From Ensifer sp. Root278 (GTDB lineage Bacteria; Pseudomonadota; Alphaproteobacteria; Rhizobiales; Rhizobiaceae), in contig NZ_LMJJ01000011.1 of the NCBI RefSeq assembly GCF_001429285.1, positions 43,540 through 107,539 on the forward strand: 64,000 nucleotides of DNA, read 5' to 3'. The position numbers and the translations under genes are program-made. The notes under the pieces were generated by a model, which saw nothing but the letters and a program-made list of their open reading frames with translations, was not told where the DNA came from and did no database searches. Of the stretch, positions 42,666 through 54,931 are shown one piece after another; position 1 is the first letter of the stretch; every line of letters starts with the position of its first letter.

Positions 42666-43688
42666 ATGAAAATCATGCACTTTCATTTCGGCAAGGACGG
42701 CGGCGCAGAGCGCTTCTTCGTTCATCTGGTGAATGCGCTTGGCGAGCGCGGCGTCGAGCAGACCTCGGTCATCCGGCCCGGACGCATCTGGCGGAAGGAT
42801 ATCGAAGGTGCAACGCGCATCATCGAAAGCAATTTCCGCAACCTGTCGCTCGACCGGATCCTTTTGCCGATGAAGGTCAGCAGCATGGCGCGCCGCGAGA
42901 AGCCGGACGCGCTCTTTGCCTGGATGCCGCGCGCCAGCCGCCTCATGCCGAACTACAAGGGCTGCATCAAGATTTCCCGCCTCGGCGACTATCCGCTGCG
43001 TCTCGACTATTTCCGCAATACCGATTGTCTCGTCTGCAACACGCCCGGAATTGCCGAGCATGTGCGCAAGATCGGCTGGAAACGCGACGTCGAAGTGATC
43101 TCCAACTTCACCGGGACGGAACGCGTCGCGCCAGTCAGTCGCGCCACGCTCGACACGCCGGAGAATGTGCCGGTCGTCATGTCGATGGGGCGGTTCGTGC
43201 CGCGCAAGGGCTTCCACACCCTGATCCAGGCGATCGCCAAGGTGCCGGACGCCTATCTCTGGCTGATCGGCGACGGCGAGGAGCGGGAAAACCTCGAGAA
43301 ACTTGCGGCCGACCTCGGGGTGGCAAAGCGCGTACGCTTTGCTGGCTGGCAGAAGGATACGCGGCCTTTCCTCGCTGCCTCGGACATTTTCGTCATGGCA
43401 TCGAGCCATGAACCGCTCGGCAATGTCATCCTCGAGGCCTGGGCCCAGGGCACGCCGGTCGTCTCCAGCCGTTCGGAAGGGCCGCAATGGTTCATGCGCG
43501 ACGGCGAGAACGGCTTGATGGTCGATATCGGCGACGCCGACGGTTTCGCCCAGGCGATCGACCGCATCGCGAGCGACGCGTCACTGGGCGAACGCCTCGC
43601 CGAACGCGGCCACGAGACCTTGATGAACCAGTTCTCAAAACAGGCGATCACTGACGCCTACTTGAAGCTCTTCGCTTCAAAACGCTGA
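42666..43688 (+). CDS. lpsE: LPS-core family 4 glycosyltransferase (LpsE-like)
   Basis: A 340-residue GT4 (GT-B fold) glycosyltransferase: HFHFGKDGGAERFFVHLVNA (acceptor-side glycine loop), VVMSMGRFVPRKGFHTLI, and the donor-site motif ASSHEPLGNVILEAWAQGTP with the E-x7-E pair. The start at 42666 (MKIMHFHFG) follows GTGAGG, seven bases past the previous stop. It converges with lpsB. The assignment as LpsE rests on gene order and family. Confidence 0.82.
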   Translation: MKIMHFHFGKDGGAERFFVHLVNALGERGVEQTSVIRPGRIWRKDIEGATRIIESNFRNLSLDRILLPMKVSSMARREKPDALFAWMPRASRLMPNYKGCIKISRLGDYPLRLDYFRNTDCLVCNTPGIAEHVRKIGWKRDVEVISNFTGTERVAPVSRATLDTPENVPVVMSMGRFVPRKGFHTLIQAIAKVPDAYLWLIGDGEERENLEKLAADLGVAKRVRFAGWQKDTRPFLAASDIFVMASSHEPLGNVILEAWAQGTPVVSSRSEGPQWFMRDGENGLMVDIGDADGFAQAIDRIASDASLGERLAERGHETLMNQFSKQAITDAYLKLFASKR

Positions 43689-43729
43689 GCTAATTTCGCT
43701 CGCGCGGCTGCCACACGAATGGCAGCCGA

Positions 43730-44788
43730 TCAGGAACGCATCAGCCGTTCGTAGACGGCGTTGATCGCACGGGCCTCGCCCTCGATGGCGAAGGAGGCGC
43801 AGGTGAGCCCCAGGCCGTTGGCGCCTGCCATCGTGCGGCGGCGATCATCATCCATGAAGCCGGCAGTCGCCTCAACCATCGCCTGCAGATCGTTTGCCGC
43901 AATGACCGTACCGGTTTCCTGCTCGCCGACGACGACCAGTTCCGAAAACGCACCGACATCGGTCGCAATAACCGGCACACCGGTTGCCATGGCTTCGAGC
44001 GGCGTCAGGCCAAAACCTTCCCAGCGCTGCGGCGCGATGAAGAGATCAAGCGCGCGATACCAATCGGGAATGTTGGTGTGCTCGCCGACGAAACGAATGC
44101 GGTCCGTCAGCCCGGCCTTTGCGACCCGTTCCTTCAACTCGTTCTCGAACGCCACATGCGGGCCGGTCGCGCGCCCCGCGACGATGGCGCTCCAGCCCGG
44201 CCGGCAGGGGAGCAACGCGATCATGCTATCGACGAAGAGATCGGTTCCCTTCTGCTTACGCACCCGTCCGAAGCAGCCGACATATTTCTGCGCCGGATCG
44301 AGCCCGAGCGCAGACTTGGCGGCGACTGTATCCGCCGGCGGCTGGAAGCGTTTCGTGTCGATGCCGTGCAGGATGACCGTGTTCGGCACTTCGAGATAGG
44401 CGGCGGTCTTGCCGCTCGTCGCAATCACCGCATCCATCCTGGAGATCAGGAACTTGCTCCAGCCGGTGTGGCGCCGCTGCGAAGCCGAGGTGAAGACGAT
44501 CTTCAGCTTCATACCGAGCAGATCGCGCAGCACGATTGCCGGCAGCATCTCGACGTTACGGCGTGCATGCCAGACCCGGCAGGGGCGGCCATCCGGTGCG
44601 CTCCACAAGCGCAGGAGATCGCGGAATCGGATCGAGGGCAGGGTGTCCGGCAGCCCCGGGCCAAGCACGGCGACCTTTTCGCCAAGCGCGCGCTGGATCG
44701 GAACCAACTGGATAATGGTGGACGTCACGCCCGAGAGGCGGCGCTTGAAATTGGGAGCGATGACCTCGACGTTCCGGATATCGGCCAC
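43730..44788 (-). CDS. lpsB: LPS-core mannosyltransferase LpsB
   Basis: A 352-residue GT4 enzyme matching rhizobial LpsB/LpcC, the core mannosyltransferase: VEVIAPNFKRRLSGVTSTII at the N-terminus, YVGCFGRVRKQKGTDLFVDS, and the donor-binding stretch APQRWEGFGLTPLEAMATGV with E-x7-E. LpsB mutants in S. meliloti have altered core and defective symbiosis. It lies downstream of greA, both leftward, and converges on lpsE; a short hairpin (43705-43728) separates the convergent ends. Confidence 0.9.
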   Translation of the reverse strand: MADIRNVEVIAPNFKRRLSGVTSTIIQLVPIQRALGEKVAVLGPGLPDTLPSIRFRDLLRLWSAPDGRPCRVWHARRNVEMLPAIVLRDLLGMKLKIVFTSASQRRHTGWSKFLISRMDAVIATSGKTAAYLEVPNTVILHGIDTKRFQPPADTVAAKSALGLDPAQKYVGCFGRVRKQKGTDLFVDSMIALLPCRPGWSAIVAGRATGPHVAFENELKERVAKAGLTDRIRFVGEHTNIPDWYRALDLFIAPQRWEGFGLTPLEAMATGVPVIATDVGAFSELVVVGEQETGTVIAANDLQAMVEATAGFMDDDRRRTMAGANGLGLTCASFAIEGEARAINAVYERLMRS

Positions 44789-44839
44789 GAAAGCGCACTC
44801 CTTGCGCGAGCAACGTTCGTCTTTTGGAAAGAGAGAAAT

Positions 44840-44862
44840 GGGGCGAAGGGAGGCTTCGCCCC
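44840..44862 (-). terminator. Terminator-like hairpin between greA and lpsB
   Basis: Nine-base perfect stem GGGGCGAAG (44840-44848) / CTTCGCCCC (44854-44862), five-base loop; on the reverse strand it is followed by ATTTCTCTCTTT. It lies 12 bases past the greA stop and may reduce readthrough into lpsB. Confidence 0.7.
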
Positions 44863-44874
44863 TGCCGGGGCTGA

Positions 44875-45351
44875 TCAGCCCCAGTTGACCGCGAGAATTT
44901 CGTAGGCCTTGGAGCCGCCGGGGGCGTTCACTTCGATGGAATCGCCGACTTCCTTGCCGATCAGGGCGCGCGCGATCGGCGACGAGATCGAGATGCGGCC
45001 AGCCTTCACGTCGGCTTCCTGGTCGCCGACGATCTGATAGGTCTTTTCTTCTTCGGTGTCTTCGTCGACCAGCTTGACCTTGGCGCCGAACTTGATCTTG
45101 GAGCCGGACATCTTCGAGAGATCAATGACTTCCGCGCGGGCGATCAAGTCTTCGAGCTCGGTGACGCGGCCTTCGTTGTGGCTCTGCGCCTCCTTGGCGG
45201 CATGGTATTCGGCATTTTCCGACAGGTCGCCATGTGCACGGGCTTCGGCAATCGCCTCGATGATTCGTGGTCGTTCTTCCTGCTGGCGCCAGCGCAGCTC
45301 CTCCTGCAGGTTGACGAATCCACCCCGTGTCATCGGCACTTTTTCGACCAT
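44875..45351 (-). CDS. greA: Transcription elongation factor GreA
   Basis: A 158-residue GreA that rescues backtracked RNA polymerase by stimulating transcript cleavage. The N-terminal coiled coil holds the tip acidic motif [18 protein letters not shown], and the C-terminal domain includes [18 protein letters not shown]. The start at 45351 ([11 protein letters not shown]) is preceded by AAGGAC and gives the usual family length; the open frame upstream is not conserved. The position next to lpsB matches S. meliloti. Confidence 0.97.
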   Translation of the reverse strand: MVEKVPMTRGGFVNLQEELRWRQQEERPRIIEAIAEARAHGDLSENAEYHAAKEAQSHNEGRVTELEDLIARAEVIDLSKMSGSKIKFGAKVKLVDEDTEEEKTYQIVGDQEADVKAGRISISSPIARALIGKEVGDSIEVNAPGGSKAYEILAVNWG

Positions 45352-45576
45352 TTCATTGTCCTTCATCAAGCACGAGGCGCCGCCCTTTGGGCGGCGCCAA
45401 CGCAAAAGAAAACGGTCTCCGGCGCGTAAACACCGGAACCGTCCGAAACTTCGAACCTTCGTTATAGCAGAAACGGAAGCGCGAAAGCCAGATATTTCGC
45501 CACCATCCACCGAAGCCAACAAACCATCCGCAACTTGTAGACGAAGGAAACCGGTGGCAAGTTTTGCAGAAACAGC

Positions 45577-45606
45577 TTTACCTCAACTGCGGTTGAGGTC
45601 GTATCA
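45577..45606 (+). promoter_or_regulatory. SoxR/MerR-type operator-promoter
   Basis: The 18-base dyad CCTCAAC-TGCG-GTTGAGG (45581-45598), extended by A and T on the flanks, has the same arms and length as SoxR boxes (CCTCAA...TTGAGG). It lies between a -35-like TTTACC (45577-45582) and a -10-like TATCAG (from 45602), giving the overlong 19-base spacer typical of MerR-family promoters. The MFS gene begins 39 bases downstream. Confidence 0.78.
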
Positions 45607-45644
45607 GAACTGCTCCTGCAAAATATCACGAGGAAGCATGGCCC

Positions 45645-47135
45645 ATGGATCTGGCCAAGGATCACCACATCAAGACAGGCCCGAACGCGGAGCCGCAAGC
45701 GGATGGCCGCTGGAGCGAACTGCTCCGGCCCGACTATCTGGCGGCAACGGTCACACTTTGCCTTGGGGTCGCACTCTTTGCGTTCAATGAATTTTTCATT
45801 TCGACGGCGCTACCGACGGCTGTCGCGCAGATCAGCGGCGCCACGCTGCTTTCATGGGCGGTTACGCTCTATCTCGTCTTTGCGATTCTCGGCGGGGCGC
45901 TTGCCGCCAATCTGAAGGCGAGGTTCGGCGCACGTGGCACGCTGATTGCTGCCGCCGTCGTATTTGTCGCCGGAACCATGATCGCGACGACCGCGAGCAG
46001 CATGCCGCAGGTGCTTGCCGGACGGGTGTTCCAGGGATTCGGCGAAGGTATCATCGCCGCGGTCTGCTACGCACTGATCCCGGAACTCTTCCCGCCGCGG
46101 CTGGTGCCGAAGGTCTTCGGAGCCGAAGCCATCGTCTGGGCGATGGCTGCCTTTGGCGGTCCGCTCGTCTCCGGCTTCCTGACGGAACATTGGTCCTGGC
46201 GGGCGGCCTTCGGCGTCAATATTCCGGCAGCCGCAATCTTCGTCGTGCTCGTCCTCGCCATCGTGCCGGCACAGAAGATACCAACCACGAAATCACGTCC
46301 GATCCCGCTTCTACGGTTGGTCATCGTCGGCACCGGCATATTGCTGATATCGGTATCGACCACGGCCAGAAGCGTCCCCTTGATGGTCGCAGCGCTAGCG
46401 ACAGCGCTAACGATCCTCTGGGCGGTGGTCCAGACCGACCGGCGCGCAGAACATTCGATCCTGCCTGCCGGCGCTTTCACGCTCGCAAAACCGCTCGGCA
46501 CCGGCCTTTGGGTGGTGCTGCTGATGCCGCTGGCGCAGGCATCCGGCTCGATCTACCTCATCTACGGCCTGCAGCACGTGTGGAACTTCAGCCCGACGGC
46601 CGCCGGCTTTTCCGGCGCGCTGATGGCGATCTCCTGGAGCCTGACCGCAATTCTCGTTGCGAGCCTGCGCTCACATGATCTGCGCGTGAAGCTGATCCAG
46701 GCCGGGCCGGCTCTTCTCAGTATCGGACTTGCCGGCCTGACGATCGCGGTCGCCATCGACGAATTCCGCCTGGTCTTTCCGAGCCAGATCGCGATTGGCG
46801 CCGGCTTTGGCATCTCCTGGGGCACGCTCAGCCAGTTGATGATGGATGTGTCGCCGCATAAGGAACGCGACAAGACGTCAGCCTTTTTGCCGACGCTGCA
46901 ATCGGCCGGCTACGCCATCGGTGCTGCAATCTGCGGGCTTACCGCAAATCTCCGCGGCTTTGACGAGAAGGCAAGCGTGGCGACGATGCATGGCGCATTG
47001 TTCACCGTCTTTGTGGTCGCATCCGTGATATCGACGGCATCGCTCTATTTCGGCGTCAGAACCGTGCGGCTTGCAGACAAACGATCACGGCACGCCCAAG
47101 GAGGAGCGGCGCTCGGGGCGCTCGCAGGAGACTAG
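45645..47135 (+). CDS. MFS exporter (DHA2-like)
   Basis: A 496-residue major facilitator with about 14 hydrophobic spans. The motif-A-like loop LAANLKARFGARGTLIAAAV and the motif-C-like GPLVSGFLTEHWSWRAAFGVN are recognisable, as in drug:proton antiporters of the DHA2 group. Located behind a SoxR-type operator, so induction by redox-cycling compounds is likely; no soxR gene lies adjacent. A GAGGAAG ribosome site precedes the ATG at 45645. The exported substrate is unknown. Confidence 0.87.
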   Translation: MDLAKDHHIKTGPNAEPQADGRWSELLRPDYLAATVTLCLGVALFAFNEFFISTALPTAVAQISGATLLSWAVTLYLVFAILGGALAANLKARFGARGTLIAAAVVFVAGTMIATTASSMPQVLAGRVFQGFGEGIIAAVCYALIPELFPPRLVPKVFGAEAIVWAMAAFGGPLVSGFLTEHWSWRAAFGVNIPAAAIFVVLVLAIVPAQKIPTTKSRPIPLLRLVIVGTGILLISVSTTARSVPLMVAALATALTILWAVVQTDRRAEHSILPAGAFTLAKPLGTGLWVVLLMPLAQASGSIYLIYGLQHVWNFSPTAAGFSGALMAISWSLTAILVASLRSHDLRVKLIQAGPALLSIGLAGLTIAVAIDEFRLVFPSQIAIGAGFGISWGTLSQLMMDVSPHKERDKTSAFLPTLQSAGYAIGAAICGLTANLRGFDEKASVATMHGALFTVFVVASVISTASLYFGVRTVRLADKRSRHAQGGAALGALAGD

Positions 47136-47163
47136 AGCGCCGTGCGTTCAGACAGATGACGTT

Positions 47164-47439
47164 CTAGGCAGCTGCGTGGAGCGGCGTACCGACGTGACGG
47201 CGCCCAAGAAGCGCCCGTTGCTCGCCGCCGCGCCCGATCGATGGCACGATCGTTGCGAGCAGCCTGCGATTGCTGGAGAAGACTTCGACCTTCAGCGATC
47301 CATAGTCCGCGTCGCGGCCGATCTTGTCGGCGATGCGCTGACCATAATAGAGGGCCGAGCCCTCATCGAAATGGATGATGCCGTCCTCGTCGACGAAGTG
47401 CTCGTCGCCGCAATGCAGATCGAAGAAATAGAGTTGCAC
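47164..47439 (-). CDS. DUF6894-like small protein, GTG start
   Basis: A 91-residue protein resembling the rhizobial DUF6894 family: LYFFDLHCGDEHFVDEDGI at the start, a central SALYYGQRIADKIG helix, then KVEVFSSNRRLLATIVPS. I place the start at a GTG (47439), which gives the usual beginning just before the YFF motif; the frame is open upstream with ATGs at 47550 and 47508 but no conservation. Function unknown. It lies alone between the convergent MFS gene and carB. Confidence 0.65.
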   Translation of the reverse strand: MQLYFFDLHCGDEHFVDEDGIIHFDEGSALYYGQRIADKIGRDADYGSLKVEVFSSNRRLLATIVPSIGRGGEQRALLGRRHVGTPLHAAA

Positions 47440-47620
47440 GATCTTGCCCCATATCGCGCCATGCCGGAGGTTTCTCCGATCCCGAAGTGCGCAGGCGTAT
47501 AAGAGCATGGTGCGGAAGAATGCAGGCTGAACCGCTCGTTCATCGGGCATTCAGCCGGAGGTGCCGGACATAGGTCGCGCCATACGGCATCCCACACGGA
47601 CGATCGTTTCGCGGGGAGCG

Positions 47621-47649
47621 AAAACGGCGCGCGAGATTGTCGCGCGCCG
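47621..47649 (-). terminator. Rho-independent terminator of carB
   Basis: Ten-base stem CGGCGCGCGA (47625-47634) / TCGCGCGCCG (47640-47649), five-base loop; on the reverse strand a TTTT run follows. It lies ten bases past the carB stop. Confidence 0.88.
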
Positions 47650-47658
47650 CTCGTCGTA

Positions 47659-51150
<3,492 letters not shown>

Positions 51151-51743
51151 GGTCGGTCATCCGTTTCTAGCTGCGCGAAAAACCGGCCAAAGTGGGAGGT
51201 CACCGGCCGGGCACGCATTGATGGTCTTTTCAGGCTAGAAGCGGCTTATAGGCAAATGTATCTGCAAGCGAAACCCCGAAAATACCGGAATCGACAAGAA
51301 GCCGGCATATTTGCGCGTCCTCTGCTTTATCGCTCGCTCGGCGGCACTAAAACCGCGCCAAAGCGTCAGGCGCCGACGGCGCGCACTGGCGGCTTCGACC
51401 CGGACGAGCAGGTCGTGCGGATCGGGCCGGGGCTTGTGCACTTCTTCCACGCCGAGGCGACCGATTCCTTCAAGCCGCAACGCCTTCACGAAGGCTCCGC
51501 CTCGTCCCGCTCTGCGGGTGGCTTAGGAGCGGCAAAGCGACTTTATGTCAAGGAGAGCGGAGCAGACTTCAGCCGGCGGAGTTTTCGCTGCCGATATCCG
51601 TAGCGCGAGCTAGCAGCCGCAGCAAAAAGTTTGGCCAGATCGCGAACTTACGGGCGGCGATTGCGTTTTACAACGACGTTGGGCGCATCTTATAAAAGAG
51701 CAAACCGACAACGCCCTTTTTACAGAGGCTGGGAGGACAGATC
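51151..51743. other. Intergenic stretch between carB and the metallopeptidase gene
   Basis: About 590 bases with divergent genes on either side. It contains a short remnant of an alcohol dehydrogenase gene (51382-51489, listed separately) and little else recognisable. A ribosome site GGGAGGA lies just before 51744. Confidence 0.55.
51382..51489 (-). pseudogene. Fragment of a zinc-type alcohol dehydrogenase gene
   Basis: About 36 codons read KALRLEGIGRLGVEEV, KPRPDPHDLLVRVEAAS, the standard N-terminus of medium-chain dehydrogenases just before the first zinc cysteine. After this the frame continues into Arg-rich, non-family sequence (to 51235). There is no ribosome site and the first codon is GTG. 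It looks like a decayed remnant, with the remaining 300 residues lost. Confidence 0.65.
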
Positions 51744-52682
51744 ATGGAATGGAAAGGCCGCCGCCAATCCGAAAACATCGAAGACCAGCGCGGCGCGAGC
51801 CCGGGTGGCGGCAATCCGTTCGGGCGCGGCGGTGGTTTCCGCATGCCGGGCGGCGGAGGCGGTATGCGGCGCGCCGGCGGCGGCATGAGCTTCGGAACGA
51901 TCATCTTCCTCGTCATCCTCTACTTTATCCTCAAGGCCATGGGCATCGACATGCTGCAGGTGCTGGAAGGTGGCGGCGGTCAGGTACAGTTGCCCGGTTT
52001 CGAGCAGAGTGACGGCTCGCCGGCACCGCGCGGTTCGGCCCAGGAAGAGGAAATGAAGTCTTTCATGGCGACCGTGCTCGCCGAGACCGAGGATACCTGG
52101 AACGGCATTTTCCAGGCGAGCGGCAAACAGTACGAAGAGCCCAAGATGGTGCTCTTCCGCGGCCAAGTGCGCTCCGCCTGCGGCTTCGCGTCTGCCGCCT
52201 CCGGGCCGTTCTATTGCCCGGGAGACCACAAGGTCTATCTCGACATGAGCTTCTTCGATGAACTCGCCCAGAAGTTCGATGCATCCGGCGACTTCGCCCA
52301 GGCTTATGTGGTTGCGCACGAGGTCGGCCACCACGTCCAGAACCTGATCGGCGTCTTGCCGAAATTCAACCAGATGCGCCAGTCGATGAGCGAAACCGAA
52401 GCCAATCAGATGTCGGTGCGTGTCGAACTGCAGGCCGATTGCTTCGCCGGCGTCTGGGGCAAATTTACCGAGCAGAAGGGCCTGCTCTCGCAAGGCGACC
52501 TCGAAGAGGCGCTGAACGCCGCCACCCAGATCGGCGACGACACGCTGCAGAAGCGGATGCAGGGCTACGTCGTTCCGGAGAGTTTCAACCACGGCACCTC
52601 CGAACAGCGCATGCGCTGGTTCAAGCGTGGCTTCGACAGCGGCAAGATGTCGGCCTGCGATACCTTATCGGGCGCCGTCTAG
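51744..52682 (+). CDS. YpfJ-family neutral zinc metallopeptidase
   Basis: A 312-residue membrane-anchored protein of the YpfJ/KPN_00809 zinc peptidase family. A glycine/arginine-rich N-terminus (1-48) precedes one transmembrane helix (about 50-66). The zincin motif is HEVGHHVQNLIG (about 192), with the downstream ELQADCFAGVW region supplying the third ligand, and CGFASAASGPFYCP before it. Physiological substrate unknown. Followed by a strong terminator. Confidence 0.9.
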   Translation: MEWKGRRQSENIEDQRGASPGGGNPFGRGGGFRMPGGGGGMRRAGGGMSFGTIIFLVILYFILKAMGIDMLQVLEGGGGQVQLPGFEQSDGSPAPRGSAQEEEMKSFMATVLAETEDTWNGIFQASGKQYEEPKMVLFRGQVRSACGFASAASGPFYCPGDHKVYLDMSFFDELAQKFDASGDFAQAYVVAHEVGHHVQNLIGVLPKFNQMRQSMSETEANQMSVRVELQADCFAGVWGKFTEQKGLLSQGDLEEALNAATQIGDDTLQKRMQGYVVPESFNHGTSEQRMRWFKRGFDSGKMSACDTLSGAV

Positions 52683-52706
52683 CCGCTTCTAAACAAGAAA
52701 ACCGTC

Positions 52707-52737
52707 AGGGCCGGCACGATTGCCGGCCCTTTCGTTT
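52707..52737 (+). terminator. Rho-independent terminator after the metallopeptidase gene
   Basis: Nine-base perfect stem AGGGCCGGC (52707-52715) / GCCGGCCCT (52722-52730), six-base loop, then TTCGTTT. Confidence 0.88.
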
Positions 52738-52743
52738 GTCGGG

Positions 52744-53736
52744 TCAGCGTTCGCTGTCCATATGGGCGAGTTGGGCCTCGGGATAGCGGGCGCCCGAGGC
52801 GGCATCTTTCGGAACCGCCTGTTCGATCACCGCCAGATCGCCGGCACTGAGATCGACATCGCGCGACGCGAGGGCTTCCGCCAAGCGGTCGCGCCGGCGT
52901 GCACCGATCAACGGCACGATGTCCTTGCCCTGGGCGGCTACCCAGGCAATCGCGATCTGAGCCACCGAAACGCCCTTCTCTTCAGCGACCTGCCTCAGCG
53001 CTTCGACGAGGGCGAGGTTCTTGTCGATGTTGCCCTCCTGGAACCGCGGGCTCATGGCGCGGAAATCGCCCTTGCCAGCCGCGCCTTTCTGCCAGTGGCC
53101 ACTGATCAGGCCGCGCGACAGCACGCCATAGGCGGTGACGCCGATACCGAGAGCGCGGCAGGTCGGCAGGATCTCGCTCTCTATGCCGCGTGAAATCAGC
53201 GAATACTCGATCTGCAGATCCGAGATCGGGTGGACGGCAGCGGCGCGGCGGATGGTCTCGGGCCCAACCTCGGAGAGGCCGATATGGCGGACATATCCAG
53301 CCTTCACCATGTCAGCGATCGCACCAATGGTATCTTCGATCGGAACGTCGGGATCGAGCCTTGAGGGACGATAGATGTCGATATGATCGACGCCAAGCCG
53401 CTGCAGCGTATAGGCGAGAAAGTTGCGAACCGCCTTCGGCCGGCAATCATAGCCAGCCCAGTTGCCCGCAGCATCGCGCAATGCGCCGAACTTCACACTC
53501 AACAGCGCCTTGTCGCGCCTACCGCCCTTCAGCGCCTCGCCGATCAGCATCTCGTTGTGGCCCATACCATAGAAGTCACCGGTATCGAGCAGCGTGATGC
53601 CGGCCTCCAGCGCGGCGTGGATGGTGGCGATGCTTTCGGCACGGTCGGCCGGGCCGTACATGCCGGACATGCCCATGCAGCCGAGTCCGAGCGCCGACAC
53701 CGAGGGGCCGGTCTTTCCGAGTGAAACGTAATCCAT
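52744..53736 (-). CDS. Aldo/keto reductase
   Basis: A 330-residue aldo/keto reductase: [39 protein letters not shown] (catalytic Asp and Tyr), [11 protein letters not shown] (Lys). Where many AKRs have the fourth catalytic residue His, this one reads [11 protein letters not shown], as in a known subfamily lacking that His. The C-terminal cofactor part ([16 protein letters not shown]) suits NADPH. It is divergent from a LysR regulator 119 bases away, its likely controller. Confidence 0.9.
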   Translation of the reverse strand: MDYVSLGKTGPSVSALGLGCMGMSGMYGPADRAESIATIHAALEAGITLLDTGDFYGMGHNEMLIGEALKGGRRDKALLSVKFGALRDAAGNWAGYDCRPKAVRNFLAYTLQRLGVDHIDIYRPSRLDPDVPIEDTIGAIADMVKAGYVRHIGLSEVGPETIRRAAAVHPISDLQIEYSLISRGIESEILPTCRALGIGVTAYGVLSRGLISGHWQKGAAGKGDFRAMSPRFQEGNIDKNLALVEALRQVAEEKGVSVAQIAIAWVAAQGKDIVPLIGARRRDRLAEALASRDVDLSAGDLAVIEQAVPKDAASGARYPEAQLAHMDSER

Positions 53737-53855
53737 TCTCGTTCTCCTTCGACATGGCCGAAATCCGCCGGCCGTTGATCGGTCTCTTGTTTACTTCCTT
53801 TGGCGTCGTGCGATAATCCGACCTCAATCGAACGACTTGTACGAAATTCCGCACA

Positions 53856-54764
53856 ATGAACGACCTGCCGCTTGCAGATCTCGATGCCTTTACCGCCGTT
53901 GCCGCGACGCGCAGCTTCCGCGCCGCTGCCAAGAAGCGCGGCGTTTCCGCGTCGTCGCTGAGCGAGGCGCTGCGACGGCTCGAAGCCAAGCTGCAAGTGC
54001 GCCTGCTCAACCGCACGACCCGCAGCGTGACACTGACGGAGGCGGGCATGCGGTTGCTGGATCGGCTGACGCCGGCGCTCGGCGAGATTGCCGGCGCGCT
54101 CGATCAGGTCAACGAGATGCGCGACAGTCCGGCGGGAACGCTGAAACTGAATGTCCCGACCATCGTTGCCCGCGAAATCCTACCACCGATCGTCGGCCGC
54201 TTCCTCAGCAAGCATCCGGCAATCTCCTTGGAAGTGACGGCGGAAGATGGGTTCGTCGACGTTCTGGCGGCGGGTTTCGACGCTGGCGTTCGCTATGAGG
54301 AACGGGTCGAGCGCGACATGATCGCCATACCGATCGGGCCGAGCCGGCAACGCTACGTCACCGCGGCGGCACCGGATTATCTCGCCAGGCACGGCGTGCC
54401 CCAACATCCACGCGATCTGCTTGACCATGGCTGTATTCGCCACCGTTTCGCCAGCGGCATTTCTCTTCCCTGGGAGTTCGGTGAAGGGGAGGCGGCGCTG
54501 ACGATCGCGCCTCCTGCCGTCGTGACCGCCAATACGATCGACCTCGAACTCGGCGCTGCCCTTGACGGGCTTGGCATCATCCGGACCTTCGAGGAGTTCG
54601 TCGCCCCGGCCATCGCGGCAGGACGGCTCCGGCCCATTCTTGAAGACTGGACGACGAGTTTTTCCGGACCGTTTCTCTACTATGCGAGCCGCAGGCATAT
54701 GCCGACGCCGCTGCGCGCCTTCGTGGATTTCTTGAAGCTTGAACAGCGGCGCGACAACGGGTGA
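53856..54764 (+). CDS. LysR-family transcriptional regulator
   Basis: A 302-residue LysR regulator of the type usually found beside oxidoreductase genes: DNA-binding domain residues 4-64 (RSFRAAAKKRGVSASSLSEA), effector domain from about 90 (GTLKLNVPTIVAREILPPIV). Divergent from the aldo/keto reductase gene, which it probably regulates. A weak eight-base hairpin lies at its 3' end (ACGGGTGA ... TCACCCGT). Confidence 0.92.
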   Translation: MNDLPLADLDAFTAVAATRSFRAAAKKRGVSASSLSEALRRLEAKLQVRLLNRTTRSVTLTEAGMRLLDRLTPALGEIAGALDQVNEMRDSPAGTLKLNVPTIVAREILPPIVGRFLSKHPAISLEVTAEDGFVDVLAAGFDAGVRYEERVERDMIAIPIGPSRQRYVTAAAPDYLARHGVPQHPRDLLDHGCIRHRFASGISLPWEFGEGEAALTIAPPAVVTANTIDLELGAALDGLGIIRTFEEFVAPAIAAGRLRPILEDWTTSFSGPFLYYASRRHMPTPLRAFVDFLKLEQRRDNG

Positions 54765-54931
54765 AGGCAGATGCACGTCACCCGTCACTTCAACCATTGC
54801 GATAGTCCCATCAAATAATTTGAGACGTTCACGGATTGTTTCGCGCGAAATGATCCGTTACACCTAAATTGGTAGCGTTGTTCACGTTCTGTCCCGCATC
54901 CCGGGGCAGGCCGCTCGGGGGAAGGGATCGC

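Noticed and set aside
47131..47166. Sequence resembling a rhizobial intergenic repeat (TAGAGCGCCGTGCG ... ACGTTCTA)
   Set aside because: Only the left edge looks like the repeat I remember; the arms do not pair well, so I could not support a full element.
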